The translations under genes were made by a program, and so were the position numbers. DNA of 64,000 nucleotides from PHAA01 sp040217755 (lineage in GTDB: Bacteria; Bacillota; Syntrophomonadia; Syntrophomonadales; Syntrophomonadaceae), in contig JBEHWJ010000001.1 of the NCBI GenBank assembly GCA_040217755.1, positions 97,878 through 161,877 on the forward strand. The letters run 5' to 3'. Numbering within the stretch: position 1 is the first letter of the stretch; every line of letters begins with the position of its first letter. The notes beneath the pieces were generated by a model, which saw only the letters and a program-made list of their open reading frames with translations, was not told where the DNA came from and searched no databases. This document shows positions 52,213 through 61,205 of this stretch, piece by piece.

Positions 52213-52998
52213 TTGCTGCCGTGTATCAAGGGGACCCGCTATGATACCCCGGCCGGTCAAACCCGCCGCTGGCTGGACCGCCTGGCTCTGAATAGCCGGG
52301 CTTACTTCGTGGCGGGGATACTGGGCATTATCAATCAGGCCCGCCGGGCTGCCAACCGGGGCCAATACGGAGACGCCGAATGGGTGGGCTCTTCTTGGGC
52401 CATCCTGCGCCTGATCGAAGGGTGCGGGGGCCGGTTTCACCTTCGCGGCCTGGATAACATCGCCGCCGGCAGCGAGCCAGTGGTTTTTATCAGCAATCAC
52501 ATGAGTACCCTGGAGACCTTCGTCTTCCCGTGCCTGATCGAACCATACAAACACGTCACCTATGTGGTGAAAGAAAGCCTGGTCACCAATCCTTTTTTCG
52601 GCCCGGTCATGCGCTCCCGGGACCCCATCGTGGTCAGCCGCGACAACCCCAAAGAGGATTTCCGGGTAGTCATGGACAAGGGGAAAAAACTGCTGTCGCA
52701 AGGGTACTCGATCATCGTTTTCCCGCAGAGTACCAGGACCACCCGGTTCGAGCCGGAGCACTTCAACACCCTGGGCATCAAGCTGGCCCGGGCCGCCCGG
52801 GTGAAGGTGGTACCGGTGGCCATCAAAACCGATTTCTGGGGCAACGGGCGCCTGGTCAAGGATTTCGGGCCCATCGACCGCCGCAAGGATATATACATGG
52901 CTTTCGGGGAACCGATGGCGATAAAGGGAAGCGGTGGGGAAGAGCATCAGATGGTGATAGATTTTATCCGGAGTCATCTGCAGAGTTGGCAGCCGTAA
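52213..52998 (+). CDS. plsC: 1-acyl-glycerol-3-phosphate acyltransferase family (PlsC-like)
   Basis: 261 residues from TTG at 52213 after AAGGAG; GTG at 52204 is too close to it. Acyltransferase motifs: SNHMSTLETF near 97 (His then Glu instead of the common Asp), MRSRDPIVV near 133, IVFPQSTRT near 171 (Gln replacing the usual Glu-Gly), and VPVAIKTD near 203. It likely forms phosphatidic acid or acylates another lipid. Its last codons lie in the left copy of the 114-bp repeat. Confidence 0.85.
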   Translation: MLPCIKGTRYDTPAGQTRRWLDRLALNSRAYFVAGILGIINQARRAANRGQYGDAEWVGSSWAILRLIEGCGGRFHLRGLDNIAAGSEPVVFISNHMSTLETFVFPCLIEPYKHVTYVVKESLVTNPFFGPVMRSRDPIVVSRDNPKEDFRVVMDKGKKLLSQGYSIIVFPQSTRTTRFEPEHFNTLGIKLARAARVKVVPVAIKTDFWGNGRLVKDFGPIDRRKDIYMAFGEPMAIKGSGGEEHQMVIDFIRSHLQSWQP

Positions 52999-53100
52999 TA
53001 CCGTGCGTTCACCATATCGGTTCACTATAATTATCGGTTAAATACATTCGATTCCAGCCAATTCATCCCCGTGTTGGCGGCACAGGTCCGCCAGGGGACT
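52987..53100. repeat. Direct repeat of the plsC/glycosylase junction, left copy
   Basis: Matches 57188-57301 over about 114 bp with about seven differences including one single-base indel. It holds the last codons of plsC and, on the minus strand, an orphan copy of the last ~20 codons of the DNA glycosylase gene. Confidence 0.9.
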
Positions 53101-53121
53101 TTCCCCTTGGCGGGGCCTTTT
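53088..53121 (+). terminator. Terminator after plsC
   Basis: CCGCCAGGGG (53088-53097) with CCCCTTGGCGG (53103-53113) forms a strong stem, followed by GGCCTTTTT. Confidence 0.8.
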
Positions 53122-53229
53122 TGACGATGCAGCAAATTTAATTCATGTTACAGCCTGATGATTTGGTCGCCCCCTCTGCCCCCTTTCGTTCGTATTTAGG
53201 CTTACTGCTGTGGTTTTTTAGAAAGTGTT

Positions 53230-53415
53230 TCAGCGGGTTATATCAATATCGACATAGACCGTTAAGGCAGCTAAGGCAACCACAATTGTATCTCCACGCC
53301 CCAGAGCCGGTATGTCCAATCTCCGCACTGACAGACCGCCCGGTACCGCCCTCAGCACCTCATCATGATCCAATTTTTCCGGATAAGGATAGGCTATTTT
53401 TACATAAATACACAT
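53230..53415 (-). CDS. Doubtful small protein
   Basis: 61 residues (MCIYVKIAYPYPEKLDHDEV, ending AALTVYVDIDITR). The composition looks protein-like and more GC-rich than the surrounding segment, but no ribosome site precedes the ATG. It may be a remnant. Confidence 0.3.
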   Translation of the reverse strand: MCIYVKIAYPYPEKLDHDEVLRAVPGGLSVRRLDIPALGRGDTIVVALAALTVYVDIDITR

Positions 53416-53470
53416 CTGATTGGGATCATTAATCCCTACAATATCAAGAAGACCACAAAGACAGCTGTGT

Positions 53471-53496
53471 GATACAGCATCTTATTTTACTGTATC
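53471..53496 (+). promoter_or_regulatory. Candidate upstream activator site
   Basis: Inverted repeat GATACAG (53471-53477), 12-base gap, CTGTATC (53490-53496). Its centre lies about 150 bp before the sigma-54 promoter, a usual enhancer distance. A second dyad GGGAT/ATCCC is near 53424-53438. Confidence 0.5.
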
Positions 53497-53635
53497 CTGT
53501 AGCGTTCTTGTTATTCCTTGCTTCATTAAGGCTACAATTATGCAACACTAAATCAGCATTAGAAATAATTAATTATCTTTATTTAACACCAAAAACTCCC
53601 CAAACCAGGCCCCTCTGGTTGAGCTATCCGGCACT

Positions 53636-53650
53636 TGGCACAATGTTTGC
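53636..53650 (+). promoter_or_regulatory. Sigma-54 (-24/-12) promoter
   Basis: TGGCAC-N5-TTGC (53636-53650) with the GG and GC exactly ten bases apart, matching the RpoN consensus. It lies about 140 bases before the dehydrogenase ATG. Confidence 0.85.
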
Positions 53651-53791
53651 GTTAAAAGTGGTCAGTATTTAATAAGTCTAAGTCAAACTACGCAAATAAT
53701 GATTTATCCCAAAGTCTATTCTGAAGTACCCGGCAATGCCGAAAAAATGAACACTAAAATGAACACTAAATAGAAAGGAGTTGCCCAATTA

Positions 53792-54850
53792 ATGAAAGCT
53801 GCAGTATGGTATGCACAGAAAGATGTAAGGATTGTTGAGGTCCCGGAACCCCCTAGACCCTCTAAAGGTTGGGTAAAAATTAAGGTGGCATGGTGTGGAA
53901 TATGCGGATCGGATCTGCATGAGTATCTTGCAGGGCCTATCTTTATTCCTGTAGGAGAGCCCCACCCATTAACGGGTGGTACCGCACCAATAACACTAGG
54001 TCATGAATTCTCAGGAACTATCGTGGAAGTTGGGGAAGGAGTCACCAATTGGAAAGCCGGCGATAAAGTGGCCCCCGATGCTTGCCAGGTTTGCTGGGAA
54101 TGCTATTCATGCAAGAGAATGGACTACCCTTGTTGTGAAAAACTGGCATTTACCGGTCTGCACACTGATGGTGCATTTACTGAATATGTAAACGTTCCGG
54201 CTTATACCCTTTATAAGATTCCTGATGACATGCCATTTGAGATTGCTGCGGTGGTAGAACCTCTAGCAGTTGGAATGCATGCTGTTCGCCGGGCTCCAAT
54301 TTTAGCCGGTGATAATGTTGTTATTCTTGGTGGCGGCACTATCGGGCTTTCTACTCTACAATGTGCTAAAGCGGCAGGCGCCGCCAAGGTAATAGTCGTT
54401 GAGATGGCAAAAGCCCGCAAAGAATATGCTAAAAAACTCGGGGCATATGCTGTTCTTGATCCTACCAAAGACGATGTAGCTGCCGAAGTAAAAAAACTGA
54501 CCGCTGGTATAGGTGCTGATGTGGCTATAGAATGTGTCGGCAGCAACCAAACTGTTCCTGTAGCTCTTGCGAGTATACGTCCCCGCGGTATTGTTGTAAC
54601 TGCAGGTGTATTTGAAAAGGATACTCCGATTCAATTCAACAGTGTAACTTTCCCGGAAAAAGAGATTAAAGGTTCTTTGGCTTATAATGGAGAATTCGCA
54701 ACCGTTATATCAATGCTGGGCGATGGCCGACTTGATGCCAATACGATGATTACCGGCAAAATCAAACTTGATGATATTATCACCAAAGGCTTTCAGGAAT
54801 TAATAAATAACAAAGATAAAAATATCAAGATCATCGTATCGCCTAAATAG
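53792..54850 (+). CDS. Zinc-dependent alcohol dehydrogenase, (R,R)-butanediol dehydrogenase-like
   Basis: 352 residues, ATG after AAAGGAG. Catalytic zinc ligands in CGICGSDLHEY near 36-46 and GHEFSG near 70; structural zinc Cys cluster CQVCWECYSCKRMDYPCC near 98-115. Rossmann motif GGGTIGL near 177. Best similarity by pattern is to 2,3-butanediol or sorbitol-type MDR dehydrogenases. With a PocR-type activator next door, a diol (butanediol, propanediol or glycerol) is a reasonable substrate guess. Confidence 0.9.
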   Translation: MKAAVWYAQKDVRIVEVPEPPRPSKGWVKIKVAWCGICGSDLHEYLAGPIFIPVGEPHPLTGGTAPITLGHEFSGTIVEVGEGVTNWKAGDKVAPDACQVCWECYSCKRMDYPCCEKLAFTGLHTDGAFTEYVNVPAYTLYKIPDDMPFEIAAVVEPLAVGMHAVRRAPILAGDNVVILGGGTIGLSTLQCAKAAGAAKVIVVEMAKARKEYAKKLGAYAVLDPTKDDVAAEVKKLTAGIGADVAIECVGSNQTVPVALASIRPRGIVVTAGVFEKDTPIQFNSVTFPEKEIKGSLAYNGEFATVISMLGDGRLDANTMITGKIKLDDIITKGFQELINNKDKNIKIIVSPK

Positions 54851-54889
54851 ACATTTATTTATGAAACCACTTTATATTGTCAGACCATT

Positions 54890-54923
54890 AATCCCTCTGT
54901 TTATTACAAGCGGAGGGATTTTT
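54890..54923 (+). terminator. Terminator after the dehydrogenase
   Basis: AATCCCTCTG (54890-54899) pairs with CGGAGGGATT (54911-54920), then TTT. The remaining bases to 55159 hold no clear promoter motif or gene. Confidence 0.85.
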
Positions 54924-55159
54924 ACTTTCCTATTCGGTATTTTTTTCCCAACCATTACCCTTACTCATATTTATTATTGGTGGTTCAAATAATCATGTAG
55001 CATCTTGTTGTCCCCCACTACATAAATACCACAACCGAGGAAGCACAAAATTATATATCAAAGCCAATAAAGTACACTAAGTCTAAACTTTCACAAACAT
55101 CGAGGAAACAATTTTGTTAGACTAAATTTGCATGTTCATTCAACAAGGAAGGTGAACGC

Positions 55160-57058
55160 GTGGATTTAAAGAATCTGGTTGATCCCATCTTTTTACAGCA
55201 GTTTCAGGATAACTTTGCCTTGTGTGTAGGTGTGTCGAGTCTAACTGAAGACGCTCAGGGTGATGCCTTGACCCAATCCAGCTATTTTACTGAATGTTGC
55301 CGTATCATCAGGGGCTCAAAGATAGGTCTTCAAAGATGTCGCCTTTCTGATATGAAAGGCGGTAAACAAGCAGCCCGGACCGGACAGCCTGCGGTTTATC
55401 AATGCCATGCCGGTTTAATTGATTTTGCCGCTCCTATTATGCTGGACGGCAAACAAGTTGGTGCCATTTTTGGCGGCCAAATCCTGACTGAACCTCCTGA
55501 TGAGCAAAGGTTTCGTAAGATAGCCCAAGAAATAAACGTTGATCCAGATAAGCTGATAGCGGCAATCAAAAAAGTCCCAATTGTACCCAGGGAAAATATC
55601 CAGGCGGCAGCCAGGGTGCTTTTTTCCGTAGCCAATACTTTCTCAAGAATGGCTTACCAGACTCAAAAGCTTCAGGAGCGAAATCGGGAATTGGTTCTGG
55701 CTAATAGCCGTATGGATAATATTTTCAGTACCATGTCAGATGGAGTACTAATTATTGATGAACAGGGAATTGTCAAAAGGGTTAATAAGATTGCTGAACA
55801 TATTTTTGATAAACCCGCTTCGGACCTGGTAAATAATCCTATTCAGGAACTGGTAGGCGATAAGACTCCCTGTTCTGAGAAGATTCTTCAACGGCATGAA
55901 GCATACTATGATATCGAAATCCTGGTCGATACCAGTGCTGGACGTATACATTGCCTTTCTTCAGGTTCACCGATTATGGATAACGAAGGAATCCCGTCTG
56001 GCGGAGTTATAATACTTCATCCGATGGAAAACGTCCAAAGGTTAATAAATCGCTTTAGCGGTGCACAAGCTTCTTATGGTTTCAACGATATTATTGGTAA
56101 TAGCCCGGTGTTTTTAGAAAGTATTAAGGTTGCTTCAAGGGCTGCTGCCAATATGGCCAATGTTCTCCTGGAAGGAGAAAGTGGTACCGGAAAAGAGGTC
56201 TTTGCTCAGGCAATTCACAACAATAGTGCAAGGTGTAAAGGGCCTTTTGTGGCGATAAATTGTGGAGCTATACCCCGTGAACTGGTTGGGAGTGAATTGT
56301 TTGGATATACAGATGGAGCCTTTACCGGTGCCAACAGGGGCGGTAGACCAGGGAAATTTGAACTTGCCTCCGGTGGAACACTTTTTCTGGATGAGATAGG
56401 AGATATGCCAATCGATCAACAGGTGGCTTTGCTTAGAGTTCTACAAGAACGTAAAATTACTCGTATTGGTGGTGACAAGGTAGTGCCGGTCGATGTCAGA
56501 ATCATTTGTGCCAGTAACAAGGATCTGGCGAGAGAAGTGAAAGAAGGCAATTTTCGCCAGGATCTGTACTACCGTTTGAATGTGATATCAGTTAAAATCC
56601 CGCCGTTGAGAGAACGACGGGAGGATATCCCTTTGCTTTTTGATTATATGCTTGATCGTATCGGGCATGGATGGGACAGCAAAGTTAAGTATGTTGACCC
56701 TGGGGTAATGTCGCTGCTTAAAGATTACCATTGGCCCGGCAATGTAAGGGAATTACAAAATGTAGTGGAAAGAATAATCAGTATTATCGACGGGGATTCA
56801 ATCAGAATGGAACATCTGCCTGAATCTATACTGAAAAATAAAGGCATGTTAGATGAGAATGAGATTACGCAACTTGATATAGATGATATAAGGGAAAACC
56901 GAAAACAGTTATTCCAAGAAAAGGAATACCAGAGGATCTCCCATTTACTTACCCAGTTCGGAGGAAATATCAGCCGGGTTGCACAGGAGATGGGGATTGC
57001 CAGAAGTACCCTGTACAGAAAAATACAGCGGTTTAATATCAAAGCCCAGGATAAATAA
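55160..57058 (+). CDS. Sigma-54-dependent activator with PocR and PAS domains
   Basis: 632 residues from GTG after AAGGAAGGTG. N-terminal PocR-type sensor (about 5-170, with CCRIIRGSKIGLQRC and YQCHAGLIDFAAPI), a PAS domain (about 185-285), then the AAA+ core: Walker A GESGTGKEVF near 340, the sigma-54-contacting GAFTGA near 393, Walker B GGTLFLDEIGD near 415, and a C-terminal Fis-type helix-turn-helix (ISRVAQEMGIARSTLYRKI). PocR domains respond to small diols in known systems. It probably activates the dehydrogenase promoter at 53636. Confidence 0.94.
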   Translation: MDLKNLVDPIFLQQFQDNFALCVGVSSLTEDAQGDALTQSSYFTECCRIIRGSKIGLQRCRLSDMKGGKQAARTGQPAVYQCHAGLIDFAAPIMLDGKQVGAIFGGQILTEPPDEQRFRKIAQEINVDPDKLIAAIKKVPIVPRENIQAAARVLFSVANTFSRMAYQTQKLQERNRELVLANSRMDNIFSTMSDGVLIIDEQGIVKRVNKIAEHIFDKPASDLVNNPIQELVGDKTPCSEKILQRHEAYYDIEILVDTSAGRIHCLSSGSPIMDNEGIPSGGVIILHPMENVQRLINRFSGAQASYGFNDIIGNSPVFLESIKVASRAAANMANVLLEGESGTGKEVFAQAIHNNSARCKGPFVAINCGAIPRELVGSELFGYTDGAFTGANRGGRPGKFELASGGTLFLDEIGDMPIDQQVALLRVLQERKITRIGGDKVVPVDVRIICASNKDLAREVKEGNFRQDLYYRLNVISVKIPPLRERREDIPLLFDYMLDRIGHGWDSKVKYVDPGVMSLLKDYHWPGNVRELQNVVERIISIIDGDSIRMEHLPESILKNKGMLDENEITQLDIDDIRENRKQLFQEKEYQRISHLLTQFGGNISRVAQEMGIARSTLYRKIQRFNIKAQDK

Positions 57059-57187
57059 ACTCAATTTAATATATCCGCAAACTCCCTTCCGCAATGTGGT
57101 ACTTTGCTCTTAGGTAACTCAGAGCAAGAACTTCCTATATCCTCTTTATTTACCCTGCAAAAGAGCTCTGGTTTTAGCTTAGCACAA

Positions 57188-57301
57188 CTGGCAGCAGTAA
57201 TACCGTGCGTTCACCATATCGGTTCACCGTAATTATCGGCTAAATCATTCGATTCCAGCCAATTCATCCCCGCGTTGGCGGCACAGGTCCGCCAAGGGAC
57301 A
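57188..57301. repeat. Direct repeat of the plsC/glycosylase junction, right copy
   Basis: Partner of 52987-53100. Here the glycosylase end is part of the intact gene, while the plsC end is an orphan scrap (TGGCAGCAGTAATACC). Confidence 0.9.
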
Positions 57302-57982
57302 TGACGTACACGCCGGCTTTTTACGACAATGATGCTTGGCATGCTCCACGATCAACGCATGGAATTCCCCATACAGGCAAGTGTCCCGGGGCAATAGCGA
57401 CTCCATCTCCAAGCGCAGCTGCTCATAGCGGGCGGTTTCCTCCCAGCCAATTCGCGATAACAGGCGCCTGGTGTAGACATCGATCACAAAAAAAGGCTGA
57501 TCCAGGGCATACAGCAGGATAGAATCGGCGGTCTCCGGCCCCACTCCCTTGACGGCCAGCAATTCCCGGCGCAGGCTCTGGCCATCCACCCTTAGGACCC
57601 GGTTGACGTCGTAATCAAAGGTCTCGAACCAGCTGGTCAGGTGCTTGAGGTGGCGGGCCTTCTGGTTGAAATACCCGCAGGGCTTGATTATCCCGGCCAG
57701 TTCTTCCAGGCTGACCGCAGCCACGAATTCCGGAGACAACCGGCCGCTGAAATTATTTATGGCTTTCTCCGCGTTGGTCCAGGCGGTATTCTGGGTGAGG
57801 ATGGCCCCCACCATCATTTCGTACGGGGTTTCAGCCGGCCACCAGTGACGGGGGCCGTAAGCTGCGAGCAGCCTATCGAATACTGTCATCAGCCGGTGCT
57901 TAACTGCCTCTGCCACCTGCAAACCTTCCTTTGCGCCGTTATCTCCACCGCCGCTCAGCGGTCCTATCATAAATGGTATCAC
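57245..57982 (-). CDS. Endonuclease III-like DNA glycosylase (COG2231/MagIII-like)
   Basis: 245 residues; GTG at 57982 after AAGGTGAT, with later starts possible. Helix-hairpin-helix LAVKGVGPETAD near 143-154, catalytic Asp in FVIDVYTRRL near 170, and a C-terminal FeS loop with C-x5-C-x2-C-x5-C (CRKKPAC, CPLADLC). The Lys of bifunctional Nth (in GVGRKTA) is Glu here, so it is probably a monofunctional glycosylase for alkylated bases. Its final codons are duplicated at 53 kb. Confidence 0.88.
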   Translation of the reverse strand: MIPFMIGPLSGGGDNGAKEGLQVAEAVKHRLMTVFDRLLAAYGPRHWWPAETPYEMMVGAILTQNTAWTNAEKAINNFSGRLSPEFVAAVSLEELAGIIKPCGYFNQKARHLKHLTSWFETFDYDVNRVLRVDGQSLRRELLAVKGVGPETADSILLYALDQPFFVIDVYTRRLLSRIGWEETARYEQLRLEMESLLPRDTCLYGEFHALIVEHAKHHCRKKPACTSCPLADLCRQRGDELAGIE

Positions 57983-58054
57983 ATCACCTTTTTGGAATTA
58001 AGCCCGCCGGTATGCCTGGTTGACAATGACCGGAGGTTGAAGCTAAATAGATGT

Positions 58055-58993
58055 ATGGGTAAGAAAGACGATTCCAGCCGTCCCCAACCTGATAACCACG
58101 GTCTGACGGCCCGACCCTGTAATTGGTGCCCCCGCGAGTGCAGAGCAGACCGTTCTGAAAAACTTGGTTTCTGCGGCTGCCCGGACAAAATCAAACTAGC
58201 CCGGGCGGCCCTGCATTTCGGCGAGGAGCCTTGCCTGAGCGGGAAGCGGGGCAGCGGCACCGTATTCTTTAGCGGCTGCAATCTGCGCTGCTGTTTCTGC
58301 CAGAACTACCAGATCAGCAGCCTGGGATGGGGGCGGGAGATCTCCGTCGACCGCATGGCGCAGATATTCCTGGAACTGCAGGCGGCCGGCGCTCATAACA
58401 TCAACCTAGTCACCGCCACCCCCTACCTGCAATGGATTATGCCCGCCCTGGACCGGGCCCGGCCCGGCTTGCACATCCCGGTGGTTTACAACTGCAGCGG
58501 CTACGAAAAGGTGGAGGTAATCGAGGCCCTTCAGCCCAATATAGACATTTACCTGCCGGATCTGAAATATTACAGCCAGGAACTGGCCTGGCGATACTCC
58601 CGTTGCCGTGATTATTTCGAAATCGCCACGGCTGCAATCCAGGCCATGGTGGCCCAGTGCGGCCCGCCCGTATTTGACCGGGATGGTATTCTGCAACAGG
58701 GGGTGATCATCCGGCACCTGGTTCTCCCTGGAGCCAGGCAGGATTCCATCATGATAATGCAGTGGCTGAGCGAAAATCTGCCCCGGGACGCTTACCTGCT
58801 CAGCCTCATGAGCCAGTATACCCCGACCCATAACAGCAGGCAATTCAAGGAGATCAACCGCAAGATAACTTCCCGGGAGTATGATTCCGTCGTTAACGAG
58901 GCCATCCGTTTAGGATTGACCAATGGCTATATCCAGGACCGGTGCAGTGCCGAGCCAGGATATACACCCCCATTCAACCTGGAGGGCATTTGA
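58055..58993 (+). CDS. Radical SAM protein, PflA-like (COG1313)
   Basis: 312 residues from ATG at 58055; GGAGG lies a little far upstream. An N-terminal Cys-rich part (CNWCPREC near 22, GFCGCPD near 39) precedes the radical SAM motif CNLRCCFCQNYQ near 74. PDLKYYS and HNSRQFKEINR follow as in COG1313 proteins. These resemble glycyl-radical-enzyme activases but targets are unknown; no glycyl radical enzyme is nearby. Confidence 0.88.
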   Translation: MGKKDDSSRPQPDNHGLTARPCNWCPRECRADRSEKLGFCGCPDKIKLARAALHFGEEPCLSGKRGSGTVFFSGCNLRCCFCQNYQISSLGWGREISVDRMAQIFLELQAAGAHNINLVTATPYLQWIMPALDRARPGLHIPVVYNCSGYEKVEVIEALQPNIDIYLPDLKYYSQELAWRYSRCRDYFEIATAAIQAMVAQCGPPVFDRDGILQQGVIIRHLVLPGARQDSIMIMQWLSENLPRDAYLLSLMSQYTPTHNSRQFKEINRKITSREYDSVVNEAIRLGLTNGYIQDRCSAEPGYTPPFNLEGI

Positions 58994-59085
58994 GCAGGTC
59001 TGCATCTGCCTTGCCGTCGCGGCTCGGGAGCCAGGCCAAATCACCGGTTGAATATGAAGATAAAGCAGGAGAGGGGACAGGGGAG

Positions 59086-59460
59086 ATGAGATTCATCGGC
59101 AATCTGATCTGGGTAATCTTCGGGGGGCTGCTCGGCGCCATCGCCTGGAGCCTGGCCGGTCTGTTACTGTGTATAACCATTATCGGCATACCCTTCGGGG
59201 TGCAATGTTTTAAGATCGGCGGATTTGTGCTCTGGCCCTTCGGCCGGGAGGTCATCGTGGGCAACTTCGGCGCCGGTGGTCTGATCTTCAACATCATCTG
59301 GCTTATCGTGTTCGGCTGGGAATTCGCCCTCGGTCACCTGACGGTCGGGTTGATATTTTGCGTCACCATAATAGGCATCCCGTTCGGATTGCAGCATTTC
59401 AAGCTGGCCCTGCTAGGACTAATCCCCTTTGGGGCACAGATAAGGCCCATTTCCAGCTGA
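59086..59460 (+). CDS. yccF: YccF domain membrane protein
   Basis: 124 residues from ATG at 59086 after GGGGACAGGGAG. Two tandem YccF units: IGIPFGVQCFKIGGFVLWPF and IGIPFGLQHFKLALLGLIPF, each after a hydrophobic span. Four membrane spans. Function unknown. Confidence 0.92.
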   Translation: MRFIGNLIWVIFGGLLGAIAWSLAGLLLCITIIGIPFGVQCFKIGGFVLWPFGREVIVGNFGAGGLIFNIIWLIVFGWEFALGHLTVGLIFCVTIIGIPFGLQHFKLALLGLIPFGAQIRPISS

Positions 59461-59569
59461 ACCCGTTCCCGAAGAATTGGCGATTAGCTGAAATACCAGT
59501 ATAAACATGCATTCAGGTCGGCAAACCTAAACATTGAAACCGGTTAATTGCGTTAAAGGAGAATAGCCG

Positions 59570-60730
59570 TTGACCCAAGTCATCGTACAGGAATGCCTTA
59601 AGTATGACCAGACCCTTTTGCGGGAAAAAATCACATCCGGCATAGACCTCCTGGGCGGTTGGGACCAATTTATCTCCCCGGGGATGAAGGTCCTGCTCAA
59701 GGTCAATCTGATCGGACCCAAGAAATCAGAAACAGCGGCCGTAACCCATTCCGAATTCGTACGGGCTCTTACCGTCCTGCTCCGACAACGGGGCTGCGAA
59801 GTGTGGATAGGGGACAGTGCCGGCGGCGCCATAGCCGGTATAGCTCCAACCGCTCAGGGACTGGTGATCTCTGGTCTCAAGACGGTAGCCGAAGAAGAAG
59901 GGGCAATACTGAAAAACTTTGATAAAGAAGGCGTGGTTGAAGTAACTCCCCATAGCCATTACGTGGACCGGATGTACCTGGCCAGGCCCATGTTTGAAGC
60001 CGACCTGGTAATAAACCTACCCAAATTGAAGACCCACTCCGCCGGCATATATACCGGCGCGGTCAAGAACCTATTCGGTTGTATCCCCGGGCTGAGGAAA
60101 GCTGAATATCATCGCCTCGCCCCCACTCCTCAGGACCTGGGACATATGCTGACCGATATCCACCAGGCTCTTAAAGTCGGCCTGCACATCATGGATGGGG
60201 TGACAGCCATGCAGGGAGAGGGACCCACCGCCGGTGAGGTTTACCCGGCTGGCAAAATCCTGATGAGCCGTGATCCGTTGGCGCTGGATACCGTGGCCAC
60301 GGCCATGCTGGGGATGGAGCTAGACGACATCCCCATTTTGGTCAGCGCTCGGGAAAGGGGCCTGGGTGAATCGGACCTGAATCGGATTCAGATCTCAGGC
60401 GACTATGACCGGCCGCCCCGTCTCGCTGATTTCAAATACCCCAAACGTTTCCGCAGCACCAAAGCGGGGAATCATGCGGTTCTGGTGAGGTTGATCGATT
60501 TCCTCAAGACCAGGCCCAAAGTCAATCCCCGGCTCTGCAAAGCCTGCGATATGTGCGTGGAGAGCTGCCCGGTTCAGGCCATTGACGAATCGACTAAGAA
60601 GATAGACTACCACAAATGTATCGAATGCATGTGCTGCCACGAACTCTGCCTGCATCAGGCGGTGGAGTTAAAAAGGGATAGCCTGTGGGCGGAGATCTTC
60701 ACCCGGCTTTACCGCAGTACCTATCGATAA
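59570..60730 (+). CDS. DUF362 protein with C-terminal ferredoxin domain
   Basis: 386 residues from TTG after AAAGGAG. DUF362 body (LLKVNLIGPKKSETAAVTHS near 45-64; NLPKLKTHSAGIYTGAVKNL near 151) and a 2[4Fe-4S] ferredoxin-like end: CKACDMCVESCP near 325 and CIECMCCHELC near 350. Roles of this family are unknown, but the combination implies electron transfer. Confidence 0.92.
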   Translation: MTQVIVQECLKYDQTLLREKITSGIDLLGGWDQFISPGMKVLLKVNLIGPKKSETAAVTHSEFVRALTVLLRQRGCEVWIGDSAGGAIAGIAPTAQGLVISGLKTVAEEEGAILKNFDKEGVVEVTPHSHYVDRMYLARPMFEADLVINLPKLKTHSAGIYTGAVKNLFGCIPGLRKAEYHRLAPTPQDLGHMLTDIHQALKVGLHIMDGVTAMQGEGPTAGEVYPAGKILMSRDPLALDTVATAMLGMELDDIPILVSARERGLGESDLNRIQISGDYDRPPRLADFKYPKRFRSTKAGNHAVLVRLIDFLKTRPKVNPRLCKACDMCVESCPVQAIDESTKKIDYHKCIECMCCHELCLHQAVELKRDSLWAEIFTRLYRSTYR

Positions 60731-60916
60731 TCATGCCAGGTTATATACCGATAGCCCTCCTTACCTCACGCCGACTAACATAATTCACGGATATGGGAAT
60801 GAATATGGACACCTCAAGTAATCCCACCTAACCCAGGCTATCTTTAAATAAAATGGGATATCCTTCCTCACACCTTGGATTCTTTAGGCATATATAGGAA
60901 TCAAGGAGGTGAAAGA

Positions 60917-61150
60917 ATGATTTCTTCTGAAATGTCGCCGCATCTTATCTTCAAAATCGAGCGGGTCATCGACCTCAATCTGCAAATCCTGGGACTGCTC
61001 AGCGAAATAACCGAGGATATCGGCGATCCGGCCTTACGCAACCTGATCATCAGCGTTGTTGGCGATAAGAATGGCAGCGTACGGTTCTTTATGTTGTTGC
61101 TGTTACTTATGGACGGCAACAATAATCTCACCGAGAACCGCAGATTATAG
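60917..61150 (+). CDS. Small half-ferritin-like protein lacking metal ligands
   Basis: 77 residues from ATG after AAGGAGGTGA. The segment LLSEITEDIGDPALRNLIIS then VVGDKNGSVRFFMLLLLL aligns with the helices of the next gene, but the GDEYGHAR metal site reads GDKNGSVR. It may be a structural partner of that protein. Confidence 0.7.
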   Translation: MISSEMSPHLIFKIERVIDLNLQILGLLSEITEDIGDPALRNLIISVVGDKNGSVRFFMLLLLLMDGNNNLTENRRL

Positions 61151-61205
61151 GTCCAATAGTCTTCAAGCAAAATCAGGTTAATTTTATAAAGGAGAGTGTA
61201 TAAAT

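Larger units (their letters stand above)
53101..57187. mobile_element. Inserted segment with sigma-54-controlled dehydrogenase
   Basis: About 4.1 kb between two direct copies of the plsC/glycosylase junction, visibly more AT-rich and with different codon choice from neighbours. It carries an alcohol dehydrogenase, its sigma-54 promoter and a sigma-54 activator. No transposase or integrase is present. The stretches 53124-53629 and 57059-57187 hold no convincing gene apart from a doubtful small frame at 53230-53415. Confidence 0.65.

Noticed and set aside
53469..53672. Small hydrophobic frame over the sigma-54 promoter
   Set aside because: It spans the RpoN promoter and enhancer dyad and has no ribosome site.
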